This document shows positions 33,027 through 41,614 of a stretch of 64,000 nt of DNA, piece by piece (positions within the stretch are counted from its first letter, which is position 1; the number at the start of each line of letters is the position of its first letter). The translations under genes and the position numbers were made by a program. The notes below the pieces were generated by a model that was not told the origin of the DNA, did no database searches, and saw only the letters and a list, made by a program, of their open reading frames with translations. The stretch lies in NCBI RefSeq assembly GCF_001279005.1, contig NZ_LGCN01000120.1:62001-126000 (forward strand). Direction: 5' to 3'. The stretch comes from Streptomyces caelestis. Lineage in GTDB: Bacteria; Actinomycetota; Actinomycetes; Streptomycetales; Streptomycetaceae.

Positions 33027-33803
33027 ATGACCACCGCCGCGCACTTCACCGCCGCACTGCGCGACCGTCAGCGCCTCATCGGCTACTGGTCGCTGCTCGA
33101 CTCGCCCGTCGCCGCCGAACGCCTCGCCCGGCTCGGCTACGACTACCTCGCCTTCGACGCCCAGCACGGCCTCTTCGGCTACCAGGGCCTGCTGAACAAC
33201 CTCATCGCCACCGACACCCGCGGCTCCACCGCCGTCGGCATGGTCCGCGTCGAGGCCAACGACCCCACGTACATCGGCCGCGCGCTCGACGCGGGCGCCG
33301 CCGCCGTCATCGTGCCGCTCGTCGACACCGCCCGCGACGCCGCCGACGCGGTCGCCGCCGTGCGCTACCCGCCGCACGGCCGCCGCTCCTACGGCCCCAT
33401 GCGCGCCCAGCTGCGCATCGGACCGGACCCGGCCGACACCCACGAGCAGACCGCCGTCCTCGCCATGATCGAGACCGCCGACGGGCTCGCCAACGTCGAG
33501 GAGATCTGCGCCGTCCCGGGGCTCGACGGCGTCTACGTCGGCCCGTCCGACCTGCGCCTGGCCATCGGGGGCAGGAGCTCCACCGACCCGGACGTGGCCG
33601 ACGCGTTCGAGCGGGCCCTCACCCGGATCCGCCGGGCCGCCGAGACCGCCGGCATCGCCGCCGGCATCCACAACGGCGACGGCGCGAGCGCCGCCCGCCG
33701 GCTCGACGAGGGCTTCACCTTCGCGTCCGTCGCCGCCGACGTGGTCCACCTCCAGCAGATCGCCGCCACCCACCTGGACGCCGCGCGGAAGGGCCGGGCA
33801 TGA
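33027..33803 (+). CDS. HpcH/HpaI family aldolase
   Basis: This is a class II, divalent-metal aldolase of 258 residues. It cleaves or forms 2-keto-3-deoxy sugar acids and similar 4-hydroxy-2-oxo acids to pyruvate plus an aldehyde. The catalytic FDAQHG motif has H47 with D44; metal ligands are in AMIETADGLANVEEI and the loop VYVGPSDLRLAIG. RSYGPMRA contacts substrate. It starts 31 bases after the reductase gene and overlaps the dehydrogenase gene by four bases. In this locus it probably splits an intermediate from the tetronate or a related sugar acid. Confidence 0.88.
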   Translation: MTTAAHFTAALRDRQRLIGYWSLLDSPVAAERLARLGYDYLAFDAQHGLFGYQGLLNNLIATDTRGSTAVGMVRVEANDPTYIGRALDAGAAAVIVPLVDTARDAADAVAAVRYPPHGRRSYGPMRAQLRIGPDPADTHEQTAVLAMIETADGLANVEEICAVPGLDGVYVGPSDLRLAIGGRSSTDPDVADAFERALTRIRRAAETAGIAAGIHNGDGASAARRLDEGFTFASVAADVVHLQQIAATHLDAARKGRA

Positions 33804-34759
33804 GCACACCGACCCGCACCACCCTCATCACCACGCCCACCTTCGCCCGCCACTCGCCCGACCCCTGGACCCTGCTCGCCGACGGCGGCGCCGGCCCGGT
33901 CCGCCCGTACGACGACCGCGCCCTGCCGTACGACGAACTGCTCGCCCGGATATCCGGCGCCGACGCGCTCGTCGCCGGCATGGACCCCGTCACCGCCGAG
34001 GTCATGGACGCCGCCCCGCGGCTGAGGGTCATCGCCAAGCACGGCGTCGGCACCGACACCATCGACGTCGCCGCCGCCCGCGACCGCGGCATCCCCGTCG
34101 TCTTCGCGCCCGGCTCCAACTCCCGGGCCGTCGCCGAGTACACCTTCGGCCTCGTCCTCGACGCCGCCCGCCGGATCAGCGCCTCCCACACCGCCGTCAC
34201 CGGGGGCGGCTGGCCCAAGCTGTTCGGCCCGGAACTGCACGGCCGGACCCTCGGGGTCGTCGGCTTCGGCCGGATCGGCCGGCTCGTCGCCGGCTACGCG
34301 CGCGCCTTCGGCATGAGCGTCCTCGCCCACGACCCGTACGTCCCCGACGACGCGGTGACCGCGGCGGACGCCGAACCCGTCGCCCTCGACGCGCTCCTGA
34401 CCCGCGCCGACGTCGTCACCCTGCACCTGCCGCCCGCCGGCGCACCGCTGCTGGACGCCGCCCGGCTGGCCGCCATGAAACCCGGCGCGATCCTCGTCAA
34501 CGCCGCCCGCGGCGGCCTCGTCGACGACACCGCGCTCGCCGCCGCCCTGCACTCCGGGCACCTGGCCGCCGCCGCCCTCGACGCCTTCGCCGTCGAACCC
34601 CTCCCGGCCGGCCACGTCCTGCGCACGGCGCCCCGGCTCACCCTCACCTCCCATATGGCCGCCTGCACCCCGGAGGCCAACCGCGCGATGGGCCTGATGG
34701 TCGCCGAGGACGTACTCCGTGTCCTCGCCGGCGACCCACCGCGCCACGCGGCCGGCTGA
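33800..34759 (+). CDS. D-isomer 2-hydroxyacid dehydrogenase
   Basis: This is an NAD(P)-dependent dehydrogenase of 319 residues. The Rossmann motif is LGVVGFGRIGRLVAGYARAF, the conserved arginine is in LVNAARGGLVDDTAL, and the catalytic histidine is in TLTSHMAACTPEAN. The substrate domain shows VIAKHGVGTDTIDVAAARDRGI and NSRAVAEYTFGLVL. ATG 33800 overlaps the aldolase stop (ATGA). It probably oxidises a 2-hydroxy acid in the same pathway, for example threonate or glycerate-like compounds. The precise substrate cannot be read from sequence. Confidence 0.88.
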   Translation: MSTPTRTTLITTPTFARHSPDPWTLLADGGAGPVRPYDDRALPYDELLARISGADALVAGMDPVTAEVMDAAPRLRVIAKHGVGTDTIDVAAARDRGIPVVFAPGSNSRAVAEYTFGLVLDAARRISASHTAVTGGGWPKLFGPELHGRTLGVVGFGRIGRLVAGYARAFGMSVLAHDPYVPDDAVTAADAEPVALDALLTRADVVTLHLPPAGAPLLDAARLAAMKPGAILVNAARGGLVDDTALAAALHSGHLAAAALDAFAVEPLPAGHVLRTAPRLTLTSHMAACTPEANRAMGLMVAEDVLRVLAGDPPRHAAG

Positions 34760-34858
34760 CCCCGCCGCCGACCCACCACGTCACCCCCCCATGTCTTTAC
34801 CCGACCTGTCTGCCTTCCGCTCCGGCGACGGCGCCGGAAACAGCAAAGGAACACCGCC

Positions 34859-36277
34859 ATGTCGACCACCGCCACCGCCCCAGCGGCGGAGCACGCGCAG
34901 GCCGATCCGTACGCCCTGCGCCCCGAGGACGCCCGCCCGGCGCCCACCGCCTTCCGCGACCGGATCCGCCACCTCGGCCCCGGCTTCGTGCTGTCGGCCG
35001 CCGTCGTCGGCTCCGGAGAGCTGATCACCACCACCGCGCTCGGCGCCCAGGCCGGTTTCGCGCTGCTGTGGCTGGTGATCGTCTCGACCGCGGTCAAGGT
35101 CTGGGTCCAGATGGAACTGGCCCAGTGGACCATCCTCAACGGACGCACCGCGCTGGAGGGCTACCGCGAGGTCGGCCCCCGCATCGGCCGGCTGAGCTGG
35201 ATCAACTGGCTGTGGATCGGCATGGACTTCGCCAAGATGTTCCAGCGCGGAGGCATCATCGGCGGTACGGCGGCCGCCTGTTCGGTGCTGTGGCCGGTCA
35301 TCGGCGAACCGCTGAGCTGGGGCTCCCTGGCGCTGTGGGCCGTCGTCGTCACGGTCGCCGCCGTCCTGCTGCTGCAGTCCGGCAAGTACAGCCTCGTCGA
35401 ACGCGCCTGCCTCGTCTCCGTCGTCGTCTTCACCCTGGTCACCGTCAGCCTCGCGGTCGGCCTGCCCGGCACCGAGTTCGGCTACGGCGGGAGCGAACTG
35501 GGCGGCGGCTTCGGCTTCGAGATCCCGGCCGGCACCGTCGGCATCGCGCTGGCCGTCTTCGGCATCACCGGCGTCGGCGCCGACGAGATGACCACGTACA
35601 CCTACTGGTGCCTGGAGAAGGGCTACGCCCGCTGGACCGGCCCCGACGACGGCAGCGAGGAGCGCGCCCGCCGCGCCGAGGGCTGGATCAAGGTGATGCG
35701 CCTGGACGCCCTCACCGGCCTCGCCGTCTGCGTGCTGTGCACCCTGTCCTTCTACGTCATCGGCGCGGCCGTGCTCCACCCGCAGGGCCTGGTGCCCGAG
35801 GGCAACGAGATGATCACCACCCTCTCGCGGATCTACACCGACACCATGGGCCCCTGGGCCGAGTACCTGTTCCTCGTCGGCGCGTTCGCCGTCCTCTTCT
35901 CCACCCTCATCGGCTCCACCGCCTCCGTGCCCCGGCTGTGGACCAACACGCTCGGCCTGCTCGGCGTCGTCGACTGGTCCGACGTCCGCGCCCGTACCCG
36001 CACCATCCGCATCCTCACCTGGTGCCTGCCGCTGCTGTGGACCTGCTTCTTCCTCTGGATGCAGTCGCCGGTCCTGATGGTCCAGATCGGCGGCATCGGC
36101 GGCGGGATCTTCCTGCTCGCCGTGGTGGTCGCCGTCTGGCGCCTGCGCCACACCGGAGTCCCGAAGCGCTTCCGCGCCAACCCCTGGCTCACCGCGGCCC
36201 TCGTCCTCAGCAGCGTCGCGATCCTGTGCGTCGGCGTGTACGGCGTCCTGAAGACGCTGGGAGCCGTGCCGGAGTAG
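34859..36277 (+). CDS. Nramp-related membrane transporter lacking metal motifs
   Basis: This is a membrane protein of 472 residues with about eleven helices and the LeuT-like Nramp fold. Canonical Nramp metal carriers have DPGN in helix 1 and MPH in helix 6. Here helix 1 reads SAAVVGSGELITTTALGAQ (GSGE at 51-54) and the helix 6 region reads FGITGVGADEMTTYTYW, so both metal-binding motifs are absent. It follows five sugar-acid catabolic genes, and the sequence ends at a perfect terminator. I infer that it carries an organic acid rather than a metal ion. AAAGGAA precedes the ATG at 34859. Automatic annotation will probably call it a divalent metal transporter. Confidence 0.82.
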   Translation: MSTTATAPAAEHAQADPYALRPEDARPAPTAFRDRIRHLGPGFVLSAAVVGSGELITTTALGAQAGFALLWLVIVSTAVKVWVQMELAQWTILNGRTALEGYREVGPRIGRLSWINWLWIGMDFAKMFQRGGIIGGTAAACSVLWPVIGEPLSWGSLALWAVVVTVAAVLLLQSGKYSLVERACLVSVVVFTLVTVSLAVGLPGTEFGYGGSELGGGFGFEIPAGTVGIALAVFGITGVGADEMTTYTYWCLEKGYARWTGPDDGSEERARRAEGWIKVMRLDALTGLAVCVLCTLSFYVIGAAVLHPQGLVPEGNEMITTLSRIYTDTMGPWAEYLFLVGAFAVLFSTLIGSTASVPRLWTNTLGLLGVVDWSDVRARTRTIRILTWCLPLLWTCFFLWMQSPVLMVQIGGIGGGIFLLAVVVAVWRLRHTGVPKRFRANPWLTAALVLSSVAILCVGVYGVLKTLGAVPE

Positions 36278-36375
36278 CCGCCGCCGGCGCGGGCCGTCCA
36301 CCGGCGGGAACCCTCCCCGCGCCGCGCCCGGGCCGGGGAGCGGGGCGGCGGTCCGCCGCCCGTCCCGTGACACGG

Positions 36376-36420
36376 CCGAAGGGGCTCCCGCACGGTCATC
36401 CCGTGCGGGAGCCCCTTCGG
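36376..36420. terminator. bidirectional intrinsic terminator
   Basis: A perfect 20-base-pair stem (arm CCGAAGGGGCTCCCGCACGG) with a five-base loop separates the forward sugar-acid arm from the convergent reverse operon ending at 36437. Confidence 0.9.
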
Positions 36421-36436
36421 CGGCAGCGGGCCGCGG

Positions 36437-37576
36437 TCACCCGGGACCGCCCGCCGCGGCCGTCGGCGCCGCCTCACCGGGAGCCTCCCGCTCCTCGAAG
36501 CGGACCCGCCACGAGCACACCGCCACCAGCACGGCGGACGCCGCGACCACCGCCATGCCGGTCGTCAGGTCCGTGCGGCCGGCGACGAAACCGATCACCG
36601 CCGAGAGACAGGGCGTCACCGTCGCCATGCCCAGGCCGACGCAGGCGAAGCCGATCAGCGCGGGCCAGGTGCCGCCGGTCAGCAGGGCGAGGGCGAGACC
36701 GGCGCCGGCCGCCGTGCTGCCCACCCGCACCATGCGCGCGTCGCCCCACCGGCCGCGCCAGCCGTCGCCCAGCAGCCGGGCCAGCACCATCATCACCGAG
36801 ACGACGGCGATGCCCAGCGGCGCCAGCCGCCCCGACGCGCCGGTCTCCTCCGTCAGGTAGAGCGCCGACCAGTCGTTCATGGCGCCCTCGACGACCGTGC
36901 CGAACACCATCGCGCAGCCCAGCCAGAGCGCCGTGCGCGAGGCGCCCGTCAGGCCCTTCAGCCCCTTCCTCCCGTCCTTCGCCGGCCGCTCCCCGGCGGG
37001 AGGCGCGGGGGCGTCGGTGAGCACCCGGGGCCGGGAACCGGCCAGCAGCAGCACCCCCAGCACCGCCGCCACGGCGAAGTGCGCGGTCACCGAGCGCGTC
37101 ACGGTGTTCACCCCGGAGGCCAGCAGCGCGCCCCCGAGCGAGCCGCCGCTGAACGTCGCGTGCAACTGGGCCATCGCGGCCCGCCCGTAGTGGGACTCGA
37201 GGGCGGCGCCCTGTGCGTTCATGGCGACGTTCAGACAGCCGACGGCCACCCCGTCGACGAAGATCACCAGCAGGGCGAGCGGATAGCCGCCGGCCGCGGC
37301 CAGCACGGGCAGCACCGCCACCAGGACCAGCGCGGACCAGAGCGCCAGCCGCCGGGCGCCCAGCCGCCGCATCAGCGGGGCGACCAGGGGGAAGGACACC
37401 GCCGCCCCGACACCGGCGGCCGTCAGCAGCAGCCCCACCTCCGTCCCGCCCAGGTCGAAGCGGTCCTTGAGGGCGGGCAGCCGGGAGGCCCAGGTGGCGT
37501 ACTGGAAGCCGAGGAAGGAGAACAGGGCGGCGACCGCCAGTTGGTCACGGCGGAAGTCGCCGAGGGTGGGCAGCAT
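36437..37576 (-). CDS. MFS transporter, apparently missing one helix
   Basis: This is a major facilitator of 379 residues resembling the YbjJ/fucose-permease-like group (FSFLGFQYATWASRLPALKD, motif A-like APLMRRLGARRL, GVAVGCLNVAMNAQGAALES, HATFSGGSLGGALLA). In the last quarter, CVGLGMATVTPCLSAV runs directly into IGFVAGRTDLTTGMAVVAAS. Relatives have about 35 more residues there, including helix 11, so an in-frame deletion is likely. The rest is intact. ATG 37576 starts five bases after the upstream gene. It is the last gene of the PhyH-DUF6271-decarboxylase operon and would be its exporter. Function after the deletion is doubtful. Confidence 0.8.
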   Translation of the reverse strand: MLPTLGDFRRDQLAVAALFSFLGFQYATWASRLPALKDRFDLGGTEVGLLLTAAGVGAAVSFPLVAPLMRRLGARRLALWSALVLVAVLPVLAAAGGYPLALLVIFVDGVAVGCLNVAMNAQGAALESHYGRAAMAQLHATFSGGSLGGALLASGVNTVTRSVTAHFAVAAVLGVLLLAGSRPRVLTDAPAPPAGERPAKDGRKGLKGLTGASRTALWLGCAMVFGTVVEGAMNDWSALYLTEETGASGRLAPLGIAVVSVMMVLARLLGDGWRGRWGDARMVRVGSTAAGAGLALALLTGGTWPALIGFACVGLGMATVTPCLSAVIGFVAGRTDLTTGMAVVAASAVLVAVCSWRVRFEEREAPGEAAPTAAAGGPG

Positions 37577-37581
37577 GGTCG

Positions 37582-39279
37582 TCAGAACCCCTCTTCCGGG
37601 CCGCCGGAGCGGTCGTGACGGACCGGGCGGGACATGTAGACGGCGCCCTCGCCGTACGCCCCGTGGAGCTCGGCCCCCGGTTCGGGCCGGTAACCGCGGC
37701 CGGCCCAGAAGCCCGCCGTCCCGCCGACGGCGACCAGGGAGATCCGCTCGTACGACGACCGCCCCGCGACCGCCGTGAGGTGCCGCAGCAGTCTGCCGCC
37801 CAGCCCCCTGCCGCGCAGGTCCCGTGCGATCACGAGGTCGTGCAGGTGCAGGTTGCGGGAGTCGTGCGCCCGCTCCTCCGGGCGGGTCAGGTCCGGGTAC
37901 CGCAGCCGCGGGTAGGGCAGGGCGAGCGCATAGCCGACGACACGGTCGCCGGTCTCCAGCACGAAACAGGTCGCCGGGGAGGCCCGGCCCCGGGAGCGGA
38001 GCGCCGCGACGCCCTCGGACAGCGAGGCCGACGCGTACGCCTCCGCCTCCAGCGCGGCGATCCGCGGCCAGTCGTCCTCGGCGACCCGGCGCACGCGGAC
38101 GTCCGGGCCGTCACCGCCCACGCAGACGCGGGGGAGCGGGGCGAAGCCGTTGAAGCCCTCGGTCATGTAGCTGGCGGCGTACGCGCCCGCCGACAGCACC
38201 CAGACCGGATCGCCCGACGCGACCGCCCCGGGCACCCGCACCCGGCGGTGCTCGTGGGCGTAGGCGTCGTCGCTGTCGCAGGTGGGGCCCGCGACGACGG
38301 CCGGCACCAGGTCCGCGCCGGCCGCGTTTGGACGGGACGGGAAGACGAGCGGGTACCGCACCTCGTCCATCTCGTACAGTCCGTTGAACTTGCCGCAGCT
38401 CAGGTACAACCAGTGCTCCCGCTCCCCGTCCGGCCGGCGCCGGGACGTCAGCCGGGAGACGTGCGCCCGGACCGCGCCGTGGTCGGCCACCAGGTGGCGG
38501 CCCGGTTCGACGACGAAGTCCAGGGGGCGGGGGGAGAGGGACGCCAGCCGCTCCATGCCCTCGCGGAGCACGGCGAAGATCTTGTCCAGCGGGGGATCGA
38601 GCCGCTCCCCCCGGCGGTCGGCGTAACCGAGCGCCGGCAGGCCGCCGCCGAGGTTGACGTGGTCCGGCACGATCCCGCGGCCGTGCAGCGCCGTGAGCAC
38701 CTCGGCGAGGGCCGCGAAGGCCTGCCGCCACGCCTCGGCGGTCATCTGCTGCGACCCGACGTGCACCGAGAGGCCGGCGGGGACGAGACCCGCGTCCCGC
38801 GCGGTCTCCAGCCCCCGTACGGCGTCGTCCGCCGAGCACCCGAACTTCCGGCTCAGCCCCCACAGCGCGCCCTCGCCGCTGGTGGCCAGCCGGCAGAACA
38901 CCCGTGCCCCGGGGGCGTGTCCGGCCAGCGCCGTCACGTCCTCCACGCTGTCCGTGGCGAAGTCCCGGACGCCGAGCCGGTACGCCCGCGCGATGTCCCG
39001 GTCGGACTTGACGGTGTTGCCGTAGTGGACCCGGTGCGCGGGCACGCCCGTCGCCAGCGCCCGGGCGATCTCCCCGGGGCTCGCCGCGTCGAAACCGGCG
39101 CCCCGGCCGGCCAGCCGGGCCAGGACCTCCTCCACGGGACACGCCTTCATCGCGAACCGCACGTCCACGCCGGGCAGTTCCTCGGTCAGCGCGTCGTACC
39201 GGGCGGCGATCCCGTCCAGGTCGTAGACGAGCGCGTCCTCGGTGGCGGCCGCCAGGGCGGCGCGCAGGGCCGCGGTCAC
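37582..39279 (-). CDS. PLP-dependent decarboxylase fused to a GNAT acetyltransferase
   Basis: This is a two-domain protein of 565 residues. The first 400 are a fold type III (alanine-racemase-like) amino acid decarboxylase of the ornithine/lysine/diaminopimelate group: PLP lysine K45 in RFAMKACP, the phosphate-binding glycines in NLGGGLPALGY, EPGRHLVADHG, and the catalytic cysteine region GPTCDSDD. From about 405 a GNAT domain follows (VRVRRVAEDDWPRIAALEAE, acetyl-CoA loop VIARDLRGRGLGGRLLRHL). The fusion suggests that the amine released by decarboxylation is acetylated at once. GTG 39279 overlaps the DUF6271 stop by four bases. The substrate is probably a basic amino acid, perhaps hydroxylated by the PhyH enzyme. 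Confidence 0.87.
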   Translation of the reverse strand: MTAALRAALAAATEDALVYDLDGIAARYDALTEELPGVDVRFAMKACPVEEVLARLAGRGAGFDAASPGEIARALATGVPAHRVHYGNTVKSDRDIARAYRLGVRDFATDSVEDVTALAGHAPGARVFCRLATSGEGALWGLSRKFGCSADDAVRGLETARDAGLVPAGLSVHVGSQQMTAEAWRQAFAALAEVLTALHGRGIVPDHVNLGGGLPALGYADRRGERLDPPLDKIFAVLREGMERLASLSPRPLDFVVEPGRHLVADHGAVRAHVSRLTSRRRPDGEREHWLYLSCGKFNGLYEMDEVRYPLVFPSRPNAAGADLVPAVVAGPTCDSDDAYAHEHRRVRVPGAVASGDPVWVLSAGAYAASYMTEGFNGFAPLPRVCVGGDGPDVRVRRVAEDDWPRIAALEAEAYASASLSEGVAALRSRGRASPATCFVLETGDRVVGYALALPYPRLRYPDLTRPEERAHDSRNLHLHDLVIARDLRGRGLGGRLLRHLTAVAGRSSYERISLVAVGGTAGFWAGRGYRPEPGAELHGAYGEGAVYMSRPVRHDRSGGPEEGF

Positions 39280-40592
39280 CGGAGCGTGCCCCGGCTCGCG
39301 TGCACGAGGGCCTCCCAGGCGCCGATCAGCAGCACGAAGTCCTCGGTGTCCAGCGCGGCCTCGTCCAGCAGCCGCTCCCGGTCCGCCGTCAGGCCGCGCG
39401 CGAACTCGGCGTACTTCCCGCCCAGCCGGCCGTACGCCGCCGCGACCGTGTCCAGCCGCCGCTCGTTCTCCGTACGGTCCAGCCGCACGCTCTCGGCGAG
39501 GAACGCGGCGAACGGCGCGGGGTCCAGCCGCCCGCTCTCGTCCAGCAGCGTGGAGCCCGCGTCGGCCATCCGTTCGTAGACGTAGTGCAGGTACAGCATG
39601 GAGAGCAGGAACTTCACGAACCGCGTCTGGTACGCGAGGAAACCGGCGTGGGTGCGGCGCTCCCCGGTGTAGTGGTTCTCGATGTGCCGGTTGTGCAGGA
39701 CGCCGGGCAGGGCGGCGTCGTACACGGCGTGGATGAGGAAGTAGTCGCTGCCGATGGTCGCCGTGGCGGGCGGCAGCGGCAGCCGCTCGTACACGTTCCG
39801 GTCGAAGGCGATGTTGGCCATGTCGACGTGCATCGGGTCGACCAGCGTCAGCGTCGAGCGGTCGCCCGTGAAGGGCAGCGTCCCGGCGCCCTTGAAGGAC
39901 TCCTCGACCAGCTCCCGCTTCCGCTCGGCGGACCAGTGGCCGGGCGCCCACAGGGCGACGACCTCGTCGTACACGTCCTTGTCGAGCTCCCGGATGCCGC
40001 CGATGTCGACGGAGAGCTCCCCGATGAAGGAGGCGCCCACCATCGACACGGGCAGATGGGCGAGCGCGGGGTCGAGCACCGCCTCCGTCACCCCGTCGAC
40101 GGCGTCGGCGGCCCGCCTGCCCAGGGAGGTCAGCTCGTGGTGGATCGGGTGGACGGGCTCACCGCCGAAGACCTGGTAGCCGCAGTCGGAGTCGCGCCGG
40201 TGCAGCGAACGGCAGTCCAGCGCCGCCGCGATCAGGAACGCCCGGTTGGTGCAGGCGCCGTAGGAGAGCGCGTCCGGGAGCATGAGGTCGAGGACCCGCT
40301 CCGGCTCCGGGAGCGCGGCCCGCTCCACGACGCCGCGCAGGAAGTCCCGCTGGGCCGCCTCGTCGAGGTGGTGCACGACGACGCCCGGGACCTCGGGGAG
40401 CGCGGCGACCGCGCGGGCATGGGCCTCGCGGGTCCGCTCGTCGGCGGAGTCGAGGACCAGCAGGCGCACCTCGACGTCGAAGTGCCGGACGGCGTACGCG
40501 GCCTCCCCGCCGAGGGCGGTGATGGTCGCGGAGCACTCCCGGTCGGTGGGCAGGCTCAGGCATATCCGGTGCACGTCGGCTCCCCCGCTCAT
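39276..40592 (-). CDS. DUF6271 family protein, possibly GT-A-like
   Basis: This is a protein of 438 residues from a family without assigned function. The N-terminus begins with a strand typical of nucleotide-binding folds (RICLSLPTDRECSATI), then EVRLLVLDSADE, and the segment SYGACTNRAFLIAAALDC followed by SLHRRDSDCGYQVFGG. The DSD after a TNRA helix resembles the DxD metal site of GT-A glycosyltransferases. Later parts show GGIRELDKDVYDEVVALW, DPMHVDMANIAFDRNVYE and HNRHIENHYTGERRTHAGF. No membrane segment is seen. ATG 40592 overlaps the PhyH stop by four bases. The glycosyltransferase idea is my reading of motifs only. Confidence 0.8.
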   Translation of the reverse strand: MSGGADVHRICLSLPTDRECSATITALGGEAAYAVRHFDVEVRLLVLDSADERTREAHARAVAALPEVPGVVVHHLDEAAQRDFLRGVVERAALPEPERVLDLMLPDALSYGACTNRAFLIAAALDCRSLHRRDSDCGYQVFGGEPVHPIHHELTSLGRRAADAVDGVTEAVLDPALAHLPVSMVGASFIGELSVDIGGIRELDKDVYDEVVALWAPGHWSAERKRELVEESFKGAGTLPFTGDRSTLTLVDPMHVDMANIAFDRNVYERLPLPPATATIGSDYFLIHAVYDAALPGVLHNRHIENHYTGERRTHAGFLAYQTRFVKFLLSMLYLHYVYERMADAGSTLLDESGRLDPAPFAAFLAESVRLDRTENERRLDTVAAAYGRLGGKYAEFARGLTADRERLLDEAALDTEDFVLLIGAWEALVHASRGTLR

Positions 40593-41614
40593 CGTGTCCG
40601 CCCCTGCCAGGAGTCCAGCCCCAGCAACCTGCGTCCCAGACCGTTCAGTTCGGCGGGACCGTAGCGCAGGGACTCGTGCGTCACCGCGTCGCCGAGCAGC
40701 GTCGCGTTCCACTCCGGGGTGCTGAGCGTGCGCCAGGACTCCACCCGGGAGCGGCGCAGTTCCCCGTGCTCCTCGAGGGCGGGCATCATCGACAGGTACT
40801 GCACCGCGCGCACCCCGTCGGCCGAGGTGTTGGGGGCCACGCCGTGCGCCAGCATCCCGTTGAAGATCAGCAGGTCACCGGCGCTGAGCGAGGGCCGGAC
40901 GACCGGGAACCCGGTGCGGTCGGCACCCGGACGGAACGGGTCCCGGTCGGCCGGCTGCCCGGCCTTCCACTCGTCGAACCGGCGGAAGAGCTCCGGGGAG
41001 CACTGGAAGCCGCCGTGGTCGGGCTCCGTGTCGGTGAGCGCGACGATGCCCTGCACCCGCTGCGGCGGCACGCTCGCCGTGGTGTCCACGTCCCAGTGCA
41101 GCTCGATGTCGAACCCCTCGTCCGTGGTGTCGATGAGGGAACGCGAACGGTTGCGCACATTGGGCGGGTTGAGGTTGAGCCGGTCCAGGGTGACCCACAG
41201 CTCCTCGCAGTCCCACACGTCCACGAAGGCGTCGTACACCCGCCGGGTCTGCCGGCTGTCCCAGATCAGCTGGTGCTGGTACGCCTCGACGAAGCCGTAG
41301 ACGAACAGGTCCCGGTCCAGGTCCGAGCGGAAGGCGCGCTCCTCGTACCAGGTCTCGGGGCGCTGCGGGTCCAGGCCCTGGAACTCCCAGGCGAACTCCA
41401 GCAGCAGCTTGGCCGCGTCGGGGGAGATCGCCTCCGGCACCACGACGTAGCCGTGGTTCCGCCAGGACGCGAACTGCTCCTCGGAGAGCACCCGCAGCGG
41501 CAGGTCCTTGGTCAGGTGCCGCAGCTGCGTCCCGGCGAGGTAGGTCTCGCCGTCGGCGCTGAAGTAGGGGCGTTCGGAGGCGGCGCGGTGCAGGAAACGG
41601 TGGTGCGTCGTCAT
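40589..41614 (-). CDS. phytanoyl-CoA dioxygenase (PhyH) family hydroxylase
   Basis: This is an Fe(II)/2-oxoglutarate oxygenase of 341 residues. The iron ligands form the usual facial triad: H173 and D175 in ELHWDVD, and H257 in GMLAHGVAPN. R269 in GVRAVQYLSM would hold 2-oxoglutarate. The N-terminal half (EEQFASWRNHGYVVVPEAIS) is the standard opening of the family. Family members hydroxylate free or carrier-bound amino acids and many natural products. It is the first gene of the four-gene operon. The start at 41614 is supported by the MTTHHRFLHRAASERPYF opening; the 280 bases before it hold DasR-like sites but no gene. Confidence 0.88.
   Translation of the reverse strand: MTTHHRFLHRAASERPYFSADGETYLAGTQLRHLTKDLPLRVLSEEQFASWRNHGYVVVPEAISPDAAKLLLEFAWEFQGLDPQRPETWYEERAFRSDLDRDLFVYGFVEAYQHQLIWDSRQTRRVYDAFVDVWDCEELWVTLDRLNLNPPNVRNRSRSLIDTTDEGFDIELHWDVDTTASVPPQRVQGIVALTDTEPDHGGFQCSPELFRRFDEWKAGQPADRDPFRPGADRTGFPVVRPSLSAGDLLIFNGMLAHGVAPNTSADGVRAVQYLSMMPALEEHGELRRSRVESWRTLSTPEWNATLLGDAVTHESLRYGPAELNGLGRRLLGLDSWQGRTR

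Noticed and set aside
34859-36277. Manganese/iron transporter MntH
   Set aside because: The DPGN and MPH metal-binding motifs are missing.
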